Shown here: positions 26,117 through 34,643 of the stretch, in pieces | Position numbering within the stretch: the stretch's first letter is position 1 | Layout of the letters: every line of letters begins with the position of its first letter | Source of the DNA: Guyparkeria sp016278265 | GTDB taxonomy: Bacteria; Pseudomonadota; Gammaproteobacteria; Halothiobacillales; Halothiobacillaceae | Direction: 5' to 3' (one strand) | NCBI RefSeq assembly: GCF_044582145.1 | Contig: NZ_JBDODO010000003.1 | DNA length: 64,000 nucleotides | Program-made: the position numbers and the translations under genes | Notes under the pieces: generated by a model | What the model saw: the letters and a program-made list of their open reading frames with translations, nothing else | Database searches by the model: none | Told to the model about the DNA's origin: nothing

Positions 26117-27442
26117 TCAATCTTTTTCGATCGCCAGCATTTCCCGCACGATTGCATCGACCTCCTCGGTATCCCAGATAATGCCGGCGTTGACCGAGTA
26201 GTGAATGCGGCCGTCGGCGGCCACCAGGAACGAGGACGGGAAGGCGAAGGCATCGTACTTTGCGGCCACCTTGCCGTCCGGATCGACCGGCACCGGGAAG
26301 GAGACATCGAAGTCCTGCATGAACTCGCGCAGGTGCTCGGGCGATTGCTTAAACGCGATCGCGTATATCTTCAGTTGATCGGGATATCGACTGGCCAGTC
26401 GTTCCATCGACGGGATCTCCTCGACGCAGGCCGGGCACCAGGTCGCCCAGAAGTTCACGATCTGCACGCCGTCGAAGTCGGGATCGAGGCTCTGAGGATT
26501 GCCCTCGAGATCCGTTAGCTCAAAGTCCGGTGCCTCCTGCGGCTCGACCGGCTGCAACCCGGTCTGACGATCCACCGGCGTGGTCCGCTCCGGATCGATC
26601 GGATGCACCCTGCTCGGATGATCGGCGCCGGCGAGCAGGGGTATCGACCGCAGGATGTCGCCGGGCAACGCCTGAACGGCACGGACCTCGGCCGGGTCCT
26701 CCATGACGGTCTCGAGCCGATCGAGCGAATCAAGCTGCGGTTCATCGAGGTGCATGTGGTAGTAGTCCCGCACCCCGGGGATCACCTGGACGAACAAATC
26801 GCTGCCCGCCCGAAGGAAACGTTCGCGCAGGTCGAGCAGGCGATGCCGGTATACCCCACGCTCCGGCTGGAACAGCATCACCGGCAGATTGGTGGCATCG
26901 ATGATCGAGAACAGCTCCGGCTCTTCGCCCGCCACCGGCGCGCCTCGGTACAGGCTCGGGAAGATCAGCACGGTGCCTGCCAGCGCGTCGGGGTCATTCG
27001 TGCGTTGCTGCCACCAGCGCATCCCGCGCAGGGTCGGCACGGCCATCCGGTCGGCGGCCACCACCACGGTGGGCCGGTCTTCCTCGACGGCCCGTTGAAT
27101 CAGGGAACCGACCGGCTTGCCGTCGACGTTGCGGACGTTGACGTCCGACCGCGGCAGGAACAACGAATCCATTACATCGACCATCCAGACGGTCGCGCCG
27201 CGACGTGCCAGGGCATGGGCGACACTGTCGGGACCAGCCGTGTCGCCGTACTGGTTGACGACCCAGAGCACCAGCGGGCTGTCGGCGGACGCGCCCCCCG
27301 GCGGCTCGATCACTCGCACGTCAAGCTGCTCGCCGCTCTCGCCCAGGGGAATCGCCAGTTCGGCCCGTGACTCGCCGATCAACGCCATCAGCAGCACCGC
27401 AACAAGCGCCCCTTGCCACCCCATGCGAACACCCCACGTCAT
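26117..27442 (-). CDS. TlpA-like exported thioredoxin with N-terminal alpha/beta-hydrolase-like domain
   Basis: A 441-residue protein. The N-terminus is a signal sequence or anchor (MGWQGALVAVLLMALIGESRA). The C-terminal ~140 residues are a TlpA/ResA-type thioredoxin with active site WCPAC (cysteines near 336 and 339) and the cis-proline segment AFPSSFLV, expected to act on periplasmic disulfides. The preceding ~270 residues resemble an alpha/beta-hydrolase fold (SPLVLWVVNQYGDTAG, GATVWMVDVMDSLF, GTVLIFPSLYRG) but no GxSxG nucleophile elbow is visible. The start at 27442 has GGAG at 7-base spacing; ATGs at 27448 and 27424 are alternatives. Single-gene unit, divergent from purC. Confidence 0.75.
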   Translation of the reverse strand: MTWGVRMGWQGALVAVLLMALIGESRAELAIPLGESGEQLDVRVIEPPGGASADSPLVLWVVNQYGDTAGPDSVAHALARRGATVWMVDVMDSLFLPRSDVNVRNVDGKPVGSLIQRAVEEDRPTVVVAADRMAVPTLRGMRWWQQRTNDPDALAGTVLIFPSLYRGAPVAGEEPELFSIIDATNLPVMLFQPERGVYRHRLLDLRERFLRAGSDLFVQVIPGVRDYYHMHLDEPQLDSLDRLETVMEDPAEVRAVQALPGDILRSIPLLAGADHPSRVHPIDPERTTPVDRQTGLQPVEPQEAPDFELTDLEGNPQSLDPDFDGVQIVNFWATWCPACVEEIPSMERLASRYPDQLKIYAIAFKQSPEHLREFMQDFDVSFPVPVDPDGKVAAKYDAFAFPSSFLVAADGRIHYSVNAGIIWDTEEVDAIVREMLAIEKD

Positions 27443-27556
27443 ACTCATACTCCGGGTCATTGCGCATCGCATCGCGCGGCGCGCTCTCGTACAATAGCCG
27501 AATGCCCGGAAACCCACCGGGCGGCAAATCCTTAGCATGCTAGCAGTTGAGCGCCC

Positions 27557-28474
27557 ATGACACACTCGGCCCCCGCCGTCTTTGACACGCACATCGACGC
27601 CCTGGAACTGATCCATCGCGGCAAGGTGCGCGATCTATACCGCATCGACGACGAACGCATGCTGATCGTGACCACCGACCGGGTGTCGGCCTTCGACGTG
27701 ATCCTACCCACGCCGATCCCCGACAAGGGCCGGGTGCTCACCGAGATCTCGCGCTTCTGGTTCGAGAAAAGCCAGGACCTGGTGCCCAATCACCTCTGCG
27801 AGGCACAAGACCTCGCCGCCATCGTGCCGGACGAAGCACAGCGCGCCCAACTCGAGGGCCGCAGCGTGATCGTGCGCAATCTCAAGGCCCTGCCGATCGA
27901 GGCAGTGGTGCGCGGCTACCTGATCGGATCGGGCTACAAGGACTACCAGGCGACCGGCGCGGTCTGCGGCATCACGCTGCCCGGCGGGCTGCAGCTGGCC
28001 GACAAGCTCCCCGAACCAATCTACACCCCGGCGACCAAGGCCGATGTCGGCGATCACGACGAGAACATCGATTTCGCCGAAACCGAACGCCTGATTGGTC
28101 CGGAGATGGCCGCCCAGGTGCGCGACACCGCCATGCGGCTGTATCGCCTGGCGGCTGACTACGCCGCCAAACGCGGCATTATCATTGCCGACACCAAGTT
28201 CGAGTTCGGCCTCGACGAGTACGGCACGCTGCACCTGATCGACGAGGCGCTGACACCGGATTCCTCGCGCTTCTGGCCGGCGGACGAATACCGCCCGGGC
28301 ATCAGTCCGCCGTCGTTCGACAAGCAATTCATCCGTGACTGGCTGGAAACCCTCGACTGGGACAAGACCGCCCCCGGGCCGGCCGTTCCCGACGAGATCA
28401 TTGCCCAGACCCGCGAGCGCTACCTGACCGCCTACCGCCGACTGACCGGCGAGGACCTGCCCGGTATTGCATGA
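27557..28474 (+). CDS. purC: SAICAR synthase
   Basis: Phosphoribosylaminoimidazole-succinocarboxamide synthase of purine synthesis. At 305 residues it is of the longer, yeast-like form rather than the ~237-residue E. coli form. Motifs: HRGKVRDLYRIDDERMLIVTTDRVSAFD (shown in part as HRGKVRDLY and TTDRVSAFDV), ALPIEAVVRGYLIGSG, and DTKFEFGLDEYG followed by DEALTPDSSRFWP. The stop overlaps the bioD start (ATGA). Confidence 0.97.
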   Translation: MTHSAPAVFDTHIDALELIHRGKVRDLYRIDDERMLIVTTDRVSAFDVILPTPIPDKGRVLTEISRFWFEKSQDLVPNHLCEAQDLAAIVPDEAQRAQLEGRSVIVRNLKALPIEAVVRGYLIGSGYKDYQATGAVCGITLPGGLQLADKLPEPIYTPATKADVGDHDENIDFAETERLIGPEMAAQVRDTAMRLYRLAADYAAKRGIIIADTKFEFGLDEYGTLHLIDEALTPDSSRFWPADEYRPGISPPSFDKQFIRDWLETLDWDKTAPGPAVPDEIIAQTRERYLTAYRRLTGEDLPGIA

Positions 28475-29178
28475 GCGCGCCGACACACAATCCGCGCGGC
28501 TGGGTCGTCTTGGCGACCGACACTGGCGTTGGCAAGACGGTAGTCTCCTGCGCACTCGCGCGGCTGCTGCGCGAACACGGCCTGTCGCCCCGGGTGAGAA
28601 AGCCGGTGGAAACCGGCTGCGAGCTCCGTGAGGACGAACGCCAGCCGGCCGACGGCATTGCCCTGCGCGAGGCGGCCGGCTGGCGCGAATCTCTGGAGAC
28701 GGTCTGCCCCATCCGCTATCTCGCCCCGGTCGCCGCCCCAGAAGCGGCCCGCCGCGAGGGCCAGACACTGCGATTCAAACGCGATCTTGCCCCGATTCTC
28801 GACCGGGCACTGGCCCAACTGACCACCGAACGCGTGATCATCGAAAGCGCCGGCGGCCTGCTCTCGCCGCTGGCCGACGATGCGCTGAACGTCCGCCTGG
28901 CCGAATACACCGGGCTGCCGGCCATCCTGGTCGCCCCCGACCGGCTGGGAACCCTGTCGAGCACGTTGGCAGCCGCCGAATCCCTCGAACGCCGGGGCAT
29001 TCCGCTGGCGGCCATCATCCTCAATCGCCGACCGCAAGACCCCAGCGACAACGACTCGCCGGACAACCAAGGCGCACTCGCCGAATGGTTGCCCCGGTTG
29101 GTGGCGCAACCACCCCCGGTGCTGCGTTTCGACAATGACCAGCAGTGCCTCGCCCCGCTGCTCGACCGAGACACGTAA
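28471..29178 (+). CDS. bioD: Dethiobiotin synthetase
   Basis: ATP-dependent carboxylation of diaminopelargonic acid to dethiobiotin. The 235-residue protein has the P-loop TDTGVGKTVVSCALAR, RKPVETGC, IESAGGLLSPL and the ILNRRP nucleotide segment. Its ATG overlaps the purC stop. No other bio genes are in this window, so biotin genes are split in this genome. Confidence 0.93.
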   Translation: MSAPTHNPRGWVVLATDTGVGKTVVSCALARLLREHGLSPRVRKPVETGCELREDERQPADGIALREAAGWRESLETVCPIRYLAPVAAPEAARREGQTLRFKRDLAPILDRALAQLTTERVIIESAGGLLSPLADDALNVRLAEYTGLPAILVAPDRLGTLSSTLAAAESLERRGIPLAAIILNRRPQDPSDNDSPDNQGALAEWLPRLVAQPPPVLRFDNDQQCLAPLLDRDT

Positions 29179-29202
29179 GCACGTCGAAGCTGCTTAAACA
29201 CG

Positions 29203-29235
29203 AAAGGCCGTGCCCGGAGGCACGGCCTTTCTTTC
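29203..29235. terminator. Bidirectional terminator between bioD and the universal stress gene
   Basis: A 12-bp perfect stem AAAGGCCGTGCC/GGCACGGCCTTT with a CGGA loop. It has T-rich sequence on the plus side and lies between two convergent genes. Confidence 0.85.
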
Positions 29236-29265
29236 ATGCAACGCCAAAGCGGCGCGTCACGCGCG

Positions 29266-30144
29266 TCAGCGCACCACCAGCAGCGGCACGTTGGCCTTCA
29301 TGATCATCTTGGTGGTGGTGCTGCCCAGCACGAGGTAGCGGATCGGGCTGTGTCCATAGGCGCCCATCGCCAGGAGATCGATGTTCTTTTCCTCGATGTA
29401 CATCGACACCGCCTCGTCGACCTTGCCCTGGCGAATGGCCACCTGCGTGGAAAAGCCGGCCTTCTGCAGCCGGGTATTGGCCGTCTGGATCTTGTCCCAG
29501 TTGGCCTGCTTCTCCTCGCCCACCATCAGGATGTGCACCGGCAGGCCCTGCAGCAGCGGCGTGTTCGCCGCCATCTCCACGAGCTTGTAGGCCGTCGGGC
29601 TGCCGTCGTAGGCGATCAGGAAGCTCTCGGGGCGCTTGAACGCAAGCGGCGTGACCAGGGTCGGCTTGTGGATCATCGACAGGATGCCGGCGAGATGGCT
29701 GCCCACGTGCATGGCCACCGCGTCGCCGTCCTTGCCCTGCTTGCCGAGCACCAGCATCTGCATGGCGTCCTGGAGCTCCAGGATCACCTCGGTGATGTCG
29801 CCGTTTCTCAGCAGTTCGGCGGGGGCATCAAAACCGCGGTCACGCGCCCGCGAGAGCACGTCCGCCAGCAGCGCCCGGCCGCGCTCGCGCTCGAGCCGCC
29901 CACGCTTTTCCTCCAGCTCGACCATCTCCTCGAGCAGCTTCTCTCGCCCGCCGAGGGTCATGTTGCCGGACAGATCGGTCTTCGACGGGGCGTGCGGGTT
30001 GCTGATCGCGTGCAGGAAGGTCAGCGGCGCGGCGAGTGCCTGCGCGGCCCACACGGCGTAGTCGGTGACGGCCTCGGAGGAGCGCGAGCCGTCGATGCAG
30101 GCGAGCACCTGGTCCTTGTTGTCGGTCATGTTCTCGGTTCCCAT
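29266..30144 (-). CDS. Tandem-domain universal stress protein (UspA family)
   Basis: A 292-residue cytoplasmic protein made of two Usp folds. Domain 1 (VLACIDGSRSSEAVTDYAVW to MLVLGKQGK...VGSHLAGIL) and domain 2 (FLIAYDGSPTAYKLVEMA to LLAMGAYGHSPIRYLVLGSTTTKMI) each end in an ATP-binding type glycine loop; the second, GAYGHSPIRYLVLGS, is the better match. It begins 1 bp after the SulP permease stop, so they share an mRNA. An ATG at 30129 is a second possible start. Confidence 0.9.
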   Translation of the reverse strand: MGTENMTDNKDQVLACIDGSRSSEAVTDYAVWAAQALAAPLTFLHAISNPHAPSKTDLSGNMTLGGREKLLEEMVELEEKRGRLERERGRALLADVLSRARDRGFDAPAELLRNGDITEVILELQDAMQMLVLGKQGKDGDAVAMHVGSHLAGILSMIHKPTLVTPLAFKRPESFLIAYDGSPTAYKLVEMAANTPLLQGLPVHILMVGEEKQANWDKIQTANTRLQKAGFSTQVAIRQGKVDEAVSMYIEEKNIDLLAMGAYGHSPIRYLVLGSTTTKMIMKANVPLLVVR

Positions 30145-30145
30145 G

Positions 30146-31636
30146 TCAGTGCCCCATCAGCTTCTCGGCGGCATCCGGATCGTTGTGCACGCCATGCTTG
30201 TCGACGATCGTGGCGGTGGCCTGGTTCATGCCGATGACCTCCACCTCGATGCCTTCCCGGCGGAAGTCGACCACCACCTTGTCGAGCGCGTGCACGGCGG
30301 TGATATCCCAGAAATGCGCCTTGGACAGGTCGATGGACACCTTATCCACGTCGTCCTTGAAATCAAACGACTCGAGGAATTTCTCGGTCGAGGCGAAGAA
30401 CACCTGCCCGATCACCTCGTAGGTGCGGTGGCGCGGGTCGTTCGGGTCGTCGGACAGCCACGAGGAGACGTGCATGAACTGCCCGACCTTGTTGGCGAAG
30501 AACATCGCCGCCAGCAGCACGCCGGTCAGCACCCCGTAGGCGAGGTTGTGGGTCGCCACGGTGACGATCACGGTCATCAGCATCACGACGTTGGTGCTCA
30601 TCGGGTGCTTCTTGAGATCGCGGATCGAGCCCCAGCTGAACGTGCCGATCGAGACCATGATCATCACGGCGACCAATGCCGCCATCGGGATCAGGGTGAG
30701 CACCGGCGCCAGAAAGACCACCAGGACCAGCAGAAACAGGCCGGCGACGAAGGTCGACAGGCGTCCGCGCCCGCCGGACTTGATGTTGATCACCGACTGA
30801 CCAACCATCGCGCAACCGGCCATGCCGCCCATCGAGCCGGAGACGATGTTGGCAATCCCCTGCCCCTTGCACTCGCGTGCCTTGCTGGTCTTGGTGTCGG
30901 TCAACGAGTCGAGCAGGTTCTGCGTCATCAGGGATTCGAGCAGGCCGACCACCGCGATCGCTGCCGAGTACGGCAGGATGATCATCAGCGTCTCGAGATT
31001 CAGCGGGATGTCCGGGAACAGGAACACCGGCAGGGTGTCGGGCATCTCGCCCATGTCACCGACGGTGCGCACGTCGATGTTCATGAACCAGGCGATCAGG
31101 GTGAGCACCACGATGGTGACCAGCGGCGAGGGAATCGCCGTGGTCAGCTTGGGCAGCCCATAGATGATGGCCAGGCCCGCCGCGGTCATCGCGTAGACAT
31201 GCCAGGTGACGTTGGTCAGCTCGGGCAGCTGCGCCATGAAGATCAGGATGGCCAGCGCGTTGACGAAGCCCGTCATCACCGAGTCGGAGATGAACCGCAT
31301 CAGCCGGTCGAGCCGGATGTAGCCTGCCGCGATCTGCAGCACCCCGGCGAGTATCGAGGCGGCCAGCAGGTACTCAAGCCCGTGGTCCTTGACCAGGGTG
31401 ATCATCAGCAGCGCCGTGGCCGCGGTGGCCGCCGAGATCATGCCCGGCCGGCCGCCGGTGAAGGCGATCACCACGGCGATGGCGAACGAGGCGTACAGGC
31501 CCACCTTGGGATCGACGCCGGCGATGATCGAGAAGGCGATCGCCTCCGGGATCAGCGCCAGGGCCACCACCAGCCCGGAGAGCATGTCTCCCCGGATATT
31601 GGAAAACCATTCCTGCTTGATGCGGTACCAGTTCAT
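30146..31636 (-). CDS. SulP family inorganic anion permease with STAS domain
   Basis: A 496-residue inner-membrane transporter. The membrane part holds typical SulP features: GDMLSGLVVALALIPEAIAFSIIAGVDP (in part), TGGRPGMISAATAA and NIVSGSMGGMAGCAMVGQSVIN. The C-terminal cytoplasmic STAS domain includes KVSIDLSKAHFWDITAVHALD. SulP members carry sulfate, bicarbonate or other anions. Bicarbonate (BicA-like) is plausible for an autotroph, sulfate for a sulfur metaboliser; the sequence does not decide. The start at 31636 was chosen by the MNWYRIKQEW family start; the in-frame sequence upstream is not SulP-like. The downstream Usp gene may regulate it. Confidence 0.92.
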   Translation of the reverse strand: MNWYRIKQEWFSNIRGDMLSGLVVALALIPEAIAFSIIAGVDPKVGLYASFAIAVVIAFTGGRPGMISAATAATALLMITLVKDHGLEYLLAASILAGVLQIAAGYIRLDRLMRFISDSVMTGFVNALAILIFMAQLPELTNVTWHVYAMTAAGLAIIYGLPKLTTAIPSPLVTIVVLTLIAWFMNIDVRTVGDMGEMPDTLPVFLFPDIPLNLETLMIILPYSAAIAVVGLLESLMTQNLLDSLTDTKTSKARECKGQGIANIVSGSMGGMAGCAMVGQSVINIKSGGRGRLSTFVAGLFLLVLVVFLAPVLTLIPMAALVAVMIMVSIGTFSWGSIRDLKKHPMSTNVVMLMTVIVTVATHNLAYGVLTGVLLAAMFFANKVGQFMHVSSWLSDDPNDPRHRTYEVIGQVFFASTEKFLESFDFKDDVDKVSIDLSKAHFWDITAVHALDKVVVDFRREGIEVEVIGMNQATATIVDKHGVHNDPDAAEKLMGH

Positions 31637-32060
31637 CGTGACTCTCTGTCCAGCGGATTCGTTTTCGGCAGGCACGCCCGCCGCCAGACTCGCCCTGTTC
31701 ACCTTTCGTGATGACAACACGATGCCCTGATCCCGCCATCGACGGGAAACGCTGCCCGCCCGACAGACCGGGCAGCAGGCAACCATTCCTTGGCGCAATC
31801 GGGTTCGTAAGGACGAGTCGGACGAACGGCGGGAACGCCTTCGCGGGCAGGCCGGAAGGCACCATAGTCCTGCAGACAAGGCCGCGATTTTACCAGATCA
31901 GGGGTTTGGCTTCATCCGGCAAACGTTATACCGGGCACATCGAGGGCACATCGAGGGCACAGCGCCCTGCTAAGCTTTCCGGCAAGTGATCGGGTCCGGG
32001 AGCCACGTCGGCGCTCCCGCAGCGTCTCCATCTTTCATGTCTTAACGGGAGGAACACCCA
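31637..32060. other. 424-bp divergent intergenic region between sulP and the small membrane protein gene
   Basis: No credible gene. It contains an 8-bp inverted repeat GCTGCCCG/CGGGCAGC (31751-31758 and 31769-31776) in the sulP leader, an extended -10 element for sulP (entered separately), and a short tandem repeat, GGGCACATCGA twice and a partial third copy, at about 31933-31960. A GGGAGG ribosome site precedes the plus-strand gene at 32061. Confidence 0.6.
31887..31895 (-). promoter_or_regulatory. Candidate extended -10 promoter for sulP-usp
   Basis: Minus-strand TGG-TAAAAT matches an extended -10. The -35 is poor. It predicts a sulP leader of about 245 nt that includes the 8-bp hairpin near 31760. 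Confidence 0.35.
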
Positions 32061-32522
32061 ATGAGCGAACCGGCCGTCAACCGCCCCGCCCTTGCGCTAT
32101 GGATGATCGCCAGCCTGACCGTGGCCGTCCTGCTGATCTGGCTCGGCGCCGATCTGCATCCACCGGGCGCTGCCAGCGCCCGTACACTACCCGCCTCACC
32201 CCTCACCGGCGCCATGGGGTTTGCCTTCCTGCTCGCCTGGGCAGCCTTTGCCTACGCCGCGTCGATCACCACACCCCACCCGGGAGCCGAACATGTCGGG
32301 CTGTGGGCATCGCTCCTCCTGCCGCTGGTCGTCGTGGTGCTGCTCGGGGCCGGCCAGTCCCTGATTGCCCTGCTGCTTGCGATTGCCTGGTTGGCGACAT
32401 TGATCTGGACCGGTTGGCAACTCGCCCGTCGCGAAGCGCTTGCCGGGCTGATGATGCTGCCGGTGATCGGCAGCGCGATTGCCAGCATGCTGCTGTCACT
32501 GACGCTTTGGGTCCTACCCTGA
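32061..32522 (+). CDS. Small integral membrane protein of unknown function
   Basis: A 153-residue, very hydrophobic protein. Four probable membrane segments: about residues 12-31, 50-68, 80-98 with 98-118 close behind, and 130-151. No family or catalytic motif was recognised. A good ribosome site (GGGAGG, 9 bases before the ATG) and a dedicated terminator support expression. It is a single-gene unit, divergent from sulP. Confidence 0.65.
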   Translation: MSEPAVNRPALALWMIASLTVAVLLIWLGADLHPPGAASARTLPASPLTGAMGFAFLLAWAAFAYAASITTPHPGAEHVGLWASLLLPLVVVVLLGAGQSLIALLLAIAWLATLIWTGWQLARREALAGLMMLPVIGSAIASMLLSLTLWVLP

Positions 32523-32564
32523 AGCACCACCGGTGCATCCCGCAAACCGGCGCTCCAGAAAGAC

Positions 32565-32600
32565 GAAGGCCGCCAGATCCAGGATCGGCGGCCTTCTTGA
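32565..32600 (+). terminator. Rho-independent terminator after the small membrane protein gene
   Basis: Perfect 10-bp stem GAAGGCCGCC/GGCGGCCTTC whose loop itself contains GATCC/GGATC, followed by a TTGATTT tail. It lies between convergent genes and could act on both. Confidence 0.8.
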
Positions 32601-32619
32601 TTTGCAGCGGGTGAGCGGA

Positions 32620-32829
32620 TCAGTCTTCTCGCCAATGAAGGTCGATCCAGCAGCGCGGCAGTGGCTCACCGGACGGAAATTCCAGATCCTCTTTCTCGAA
32701 GCTTTCCTCGTCCTGCATCTCCTCGCCCGCATGCTGCCGGCCCATCACGCTCGGTAGGGCCGGGTCAGCGAGGGTTTCCAGATCGATGATCTCGATCATG
32801 TTGTCGTTGTCCTTGCGCTTGAGAAACAT
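32620..32829 (-). CDS. Conserved small acidic protein of unknown function
   Basis: A 69-residue soluble protein. It begins MFLKRKDNDNMIEIIDLETL, has a central GRQHAGEEMQD and ends FPSGEPLPRCWIDLHWRED. Its layout resembles short conserved proteobacterial proteins with an SGEPLPRCW motif near the C-terminus, whose function is unknown to me. AGGAG lies 8 bases before the ATG, which supports it as a real gene. It stands between a terminator and the host-attachment-type gene. Confidence 0.7.
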   Translation of the reverse strand: MFLKRKDNDNMIEIIDLETLADPALPSVMGRQHAGEEMQDEESFEKEDLEFPSGEPLPRCWIDLHWRED

Positions 32830-32880
32830 GCGCCGATCTCCTGGTTCGGAAAATTGTCTGTAAACCGGTGCGAACCCAAC

Positions 32881-33366
32881 TCACAGGCGTTCTGGCAAGG
32901 CGGCACGAATTTCCTCCGGCGACCGAGCCGAGAAATCCTTGGCCTGATCGGCAACCAGCGCGGCCTGGAGCCCCTGGCCCATCTCCTCGCGCAGCAAGCC
33001 GAGAAAGCTGGGCGCGGCCATCAGGTAGAACCGCTCCATCCGCCCCTTCTGCAACGCTTCTTCGAGTTGGGCGATTACCTCACGGGCAAAGCGCTTTGCC
33101 TCGACGTCACGCACGCTATTGGCCGGTTCGTAGGCATGCATCGCATCGCCCTTGCGGTCGGTAGTTGAGCCCGGCCGATCGGTCTCAAGATCCGCGTCCG
33201 ACAATCGGGCCGCGGAATTGGACAACGAGACCACCTCCTCGAGCGCGCCCTTGGGCGCGGGACGACTGGAGGGATGCATCTCACTGCCGCGAAAGGCCCC
33301 ACTGTTGTCACGGACCGCGAGAAAGCGCGCCCGAGCCTCATCGGCAACCACTACCCAAGTACTCAT
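32881..33366 (-). CDS. Host-attachment family protein (baeRF-like)
   Basis: A 161-residue protein starting MSTWVVVADEARARFLAV, the typical N-terminus of the family first named for plant attachment in Agrobacterium. The central HAYEPANSVRDVEAKRFAREV and the YLMAAPSFLGLLREEM segments also match. The fold is related to the eRF1 middle domain, so a role with ribosomes or RNA has been proposed; attachment here is unproven. The start at 33366 follows a perfect AAGGAGGT. Confidence 0.85.
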   Translation of the reverse strand: MSTWVVVADEARARFLAVRDNSGAFRGSEMHPSSRPAPKGALEEVVSLSNSAARLSDADLETDRPGSTTDRKGDAMHAYEPANSVRDVEAKRFAREVIAQLEEALQKGRMERFYLMAAPSFLGLLREEMGQGLQAALVADQAKDFSARSPEEIRAALPERL

Positions 33367-33534
33367 AGACCCGACCTCCTTGCTATGTCGTGTTGGCCTT
33401 GACGAGTGTAGGCGCTGATCTCGCGACCTGCCGCGGGCACCACCGGCAACAAGATCTCGTCCATGGTGGAATAAGCGGACGCCGACCACATACGCATGAT
33501 CAAAGCCCCGTCTCTCGATGCCCTTGCGCAACGC

Positions 33535-33561
33535 AAAAAAACCCCGCCGAATGGCGGGGTT
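33535..33561 (-). terminator. Rho-independent terminator of the rhodanese gene
   Basis: Minus-strand stem AACCCCGCC/GGCGGGGTT with a 4-nt loop and a run of at least six T. It lies 24 bp past the rhodanese stop. Confidence 0.92.
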
Positions 33562-33585
33562 GTTGGGCCGCAAGGCATTGCCGAG

Positions 33586-34581
33586 TCAGTAGAGCTGCGC
33601 CGGGTTGACCGAGGTCGCTCCGTCGTCGACATACATGCCGTATTCCTTCATGGAGCCGTCGTACAAGGCGACGTCACCGTTGCCCATGATCTCGCTCGCA
33701 ACGAACCACACACCTGACGCCAGGTTGCCCGAGTTGCAGTACGCGATGGCCGCACCGCTCGGATCGATGTCCTTGAACTCCATGATCGAACGATAGCTCG
33801 ACGCCGGCAGGAAAGTGGCCGCCGCCCCGTCGGCACGCACGAGCACGTCGGTCGGCAGGTTCTTGGCGCCAGGCAGGTGACCGGGCACGGTCTTGGACTT
33901 GCTGAACACGCCCAGATACTGATTCGGCGGGCGGGCATCCAGCAGCTGAACCTTGCCGTTGGAATCGACCGCGTCGCGAACCTCGGCGTAGGTCGCCAGG
34001 ATCTTGTCACGCTCGTCGGTCGCCACCCAGTCACCAGCCTCGACCTTCCCCGGCTGTCCGGTCTCGGCATCGAAGCCTGCGGCCAGCCAGTTGGCCAAGC
34101 CACCGTCGAGCAAGGCCATGTCGTCGTGGCCGAAGTACTTCATCTGCCAGTACAGGCGGGTGGCCTTGGTGTAATCCGAGCCGGACAGGCCCAGCGGCAC
34201 GATCACCACCGTGTCGTTCTTGTCCACGCCCAGGGCCTGCACGAAGGATTCGAAGTCGGCCTTTTCCGGGATCAGCTTGCCGACCTTCTTGCCGTTCTCC
34301 ATGCGCTCGACGCGCACCTTGCCCCAGTCGACGAACTGGGCACCCGGCACGTGACCTGAGACGACGGAAACGACTTTCTTTCCCTCGACGGTCTCGTACT
34401 TCGGCGCCATGGCAAACGCCTTTTCCGACCCGGCAATCTGCAGAACGGTGACCTGTTCCAGGTTGTCATTCAGCCACTGCGGGTCAACCACCGGACCCGG
34501 CACATCCAGTGCCCAGGCCCCCTGCGCAACGGCCAGCGCGGCCGCCCCGGCGGGCACTGCGAGAAACCGCTTGAAATTCAT
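33586..34581 (-). CDS. Exported two-domain rhodanese (thiosulfate sulfurtransferase)
   Basis: A 331-residue protein with a signal peptide (MNFKRFLAVPAGAAALAV to AWA) and two rhodanese modules. The first (about residues 30-165) has no active-site cysteine (VVIVPLGLSGSDYTKATRL); the second ends with the catalytic loop AIAYCNSGNLASG. It would move sulfane sulfur in the periplasm. The second-domain CNSGNLAS loop differs from the CRKGVT of classic TST/MST enzymes, so the donor may not be thiosulfate. AAGGAG lies 9 bases before ATG 34581. It follows a terminator-like hairpin, so it may have its own promoter. Confidence 0.88.
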   Translation of the reverse strand: MNFKRFLAVPAGAAALAVAQGAWALDVPGPVVDPQWLNDNLEQVTVLQIAGSEKAFAMAPKYETVEGKKVVSVVSGHVPGAQFVDWGKVRVERMENGKKVGKLIPEKADFESFVQALGVDKNDTVVIVPLGLSGSDYTKATRLYWQMKYFGHDDMALLDGGLANWLAAGFDAETGQPGKVEAGDWVATDERDKILATYAEVRDAVDSNGKVQLLDARPPNQYLGVFSKSKTVPGHLPGAKNLPTDVLVRADGAAATFLPASSYRSIMEFKDIDPSGAAIAYCNSGNLASGVWFVASEIMGNGDVALYDGSMKEYGMYVDDGATSVNPAQLY

Positions 34582-34604
34582 ATGACTCAACTCCTTCTTC
34601 GTGC

Positions 34605-34631
34605 ATCAACAAACGGCGCCAGCCGGCGCCG
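34605..34631 (-). terminator. Probable terminator between the hypothetical gene and rhodanese
   Basis: Minus-strand stem CGGCGCC/GGCGCCG with a 4-nt loop, then TTTGTTG. The T tail is modest, so read-through into the rhodanese gene is possible. Confidence 0.55.
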
Positions 34632-34643
34632 GAAAAGCCGCCC

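Noticed and set aside
28471..29178. Part of a biotin gene cluster
   Set aside because: Only bioD is present; neighbours are purC and a universal stress gene.
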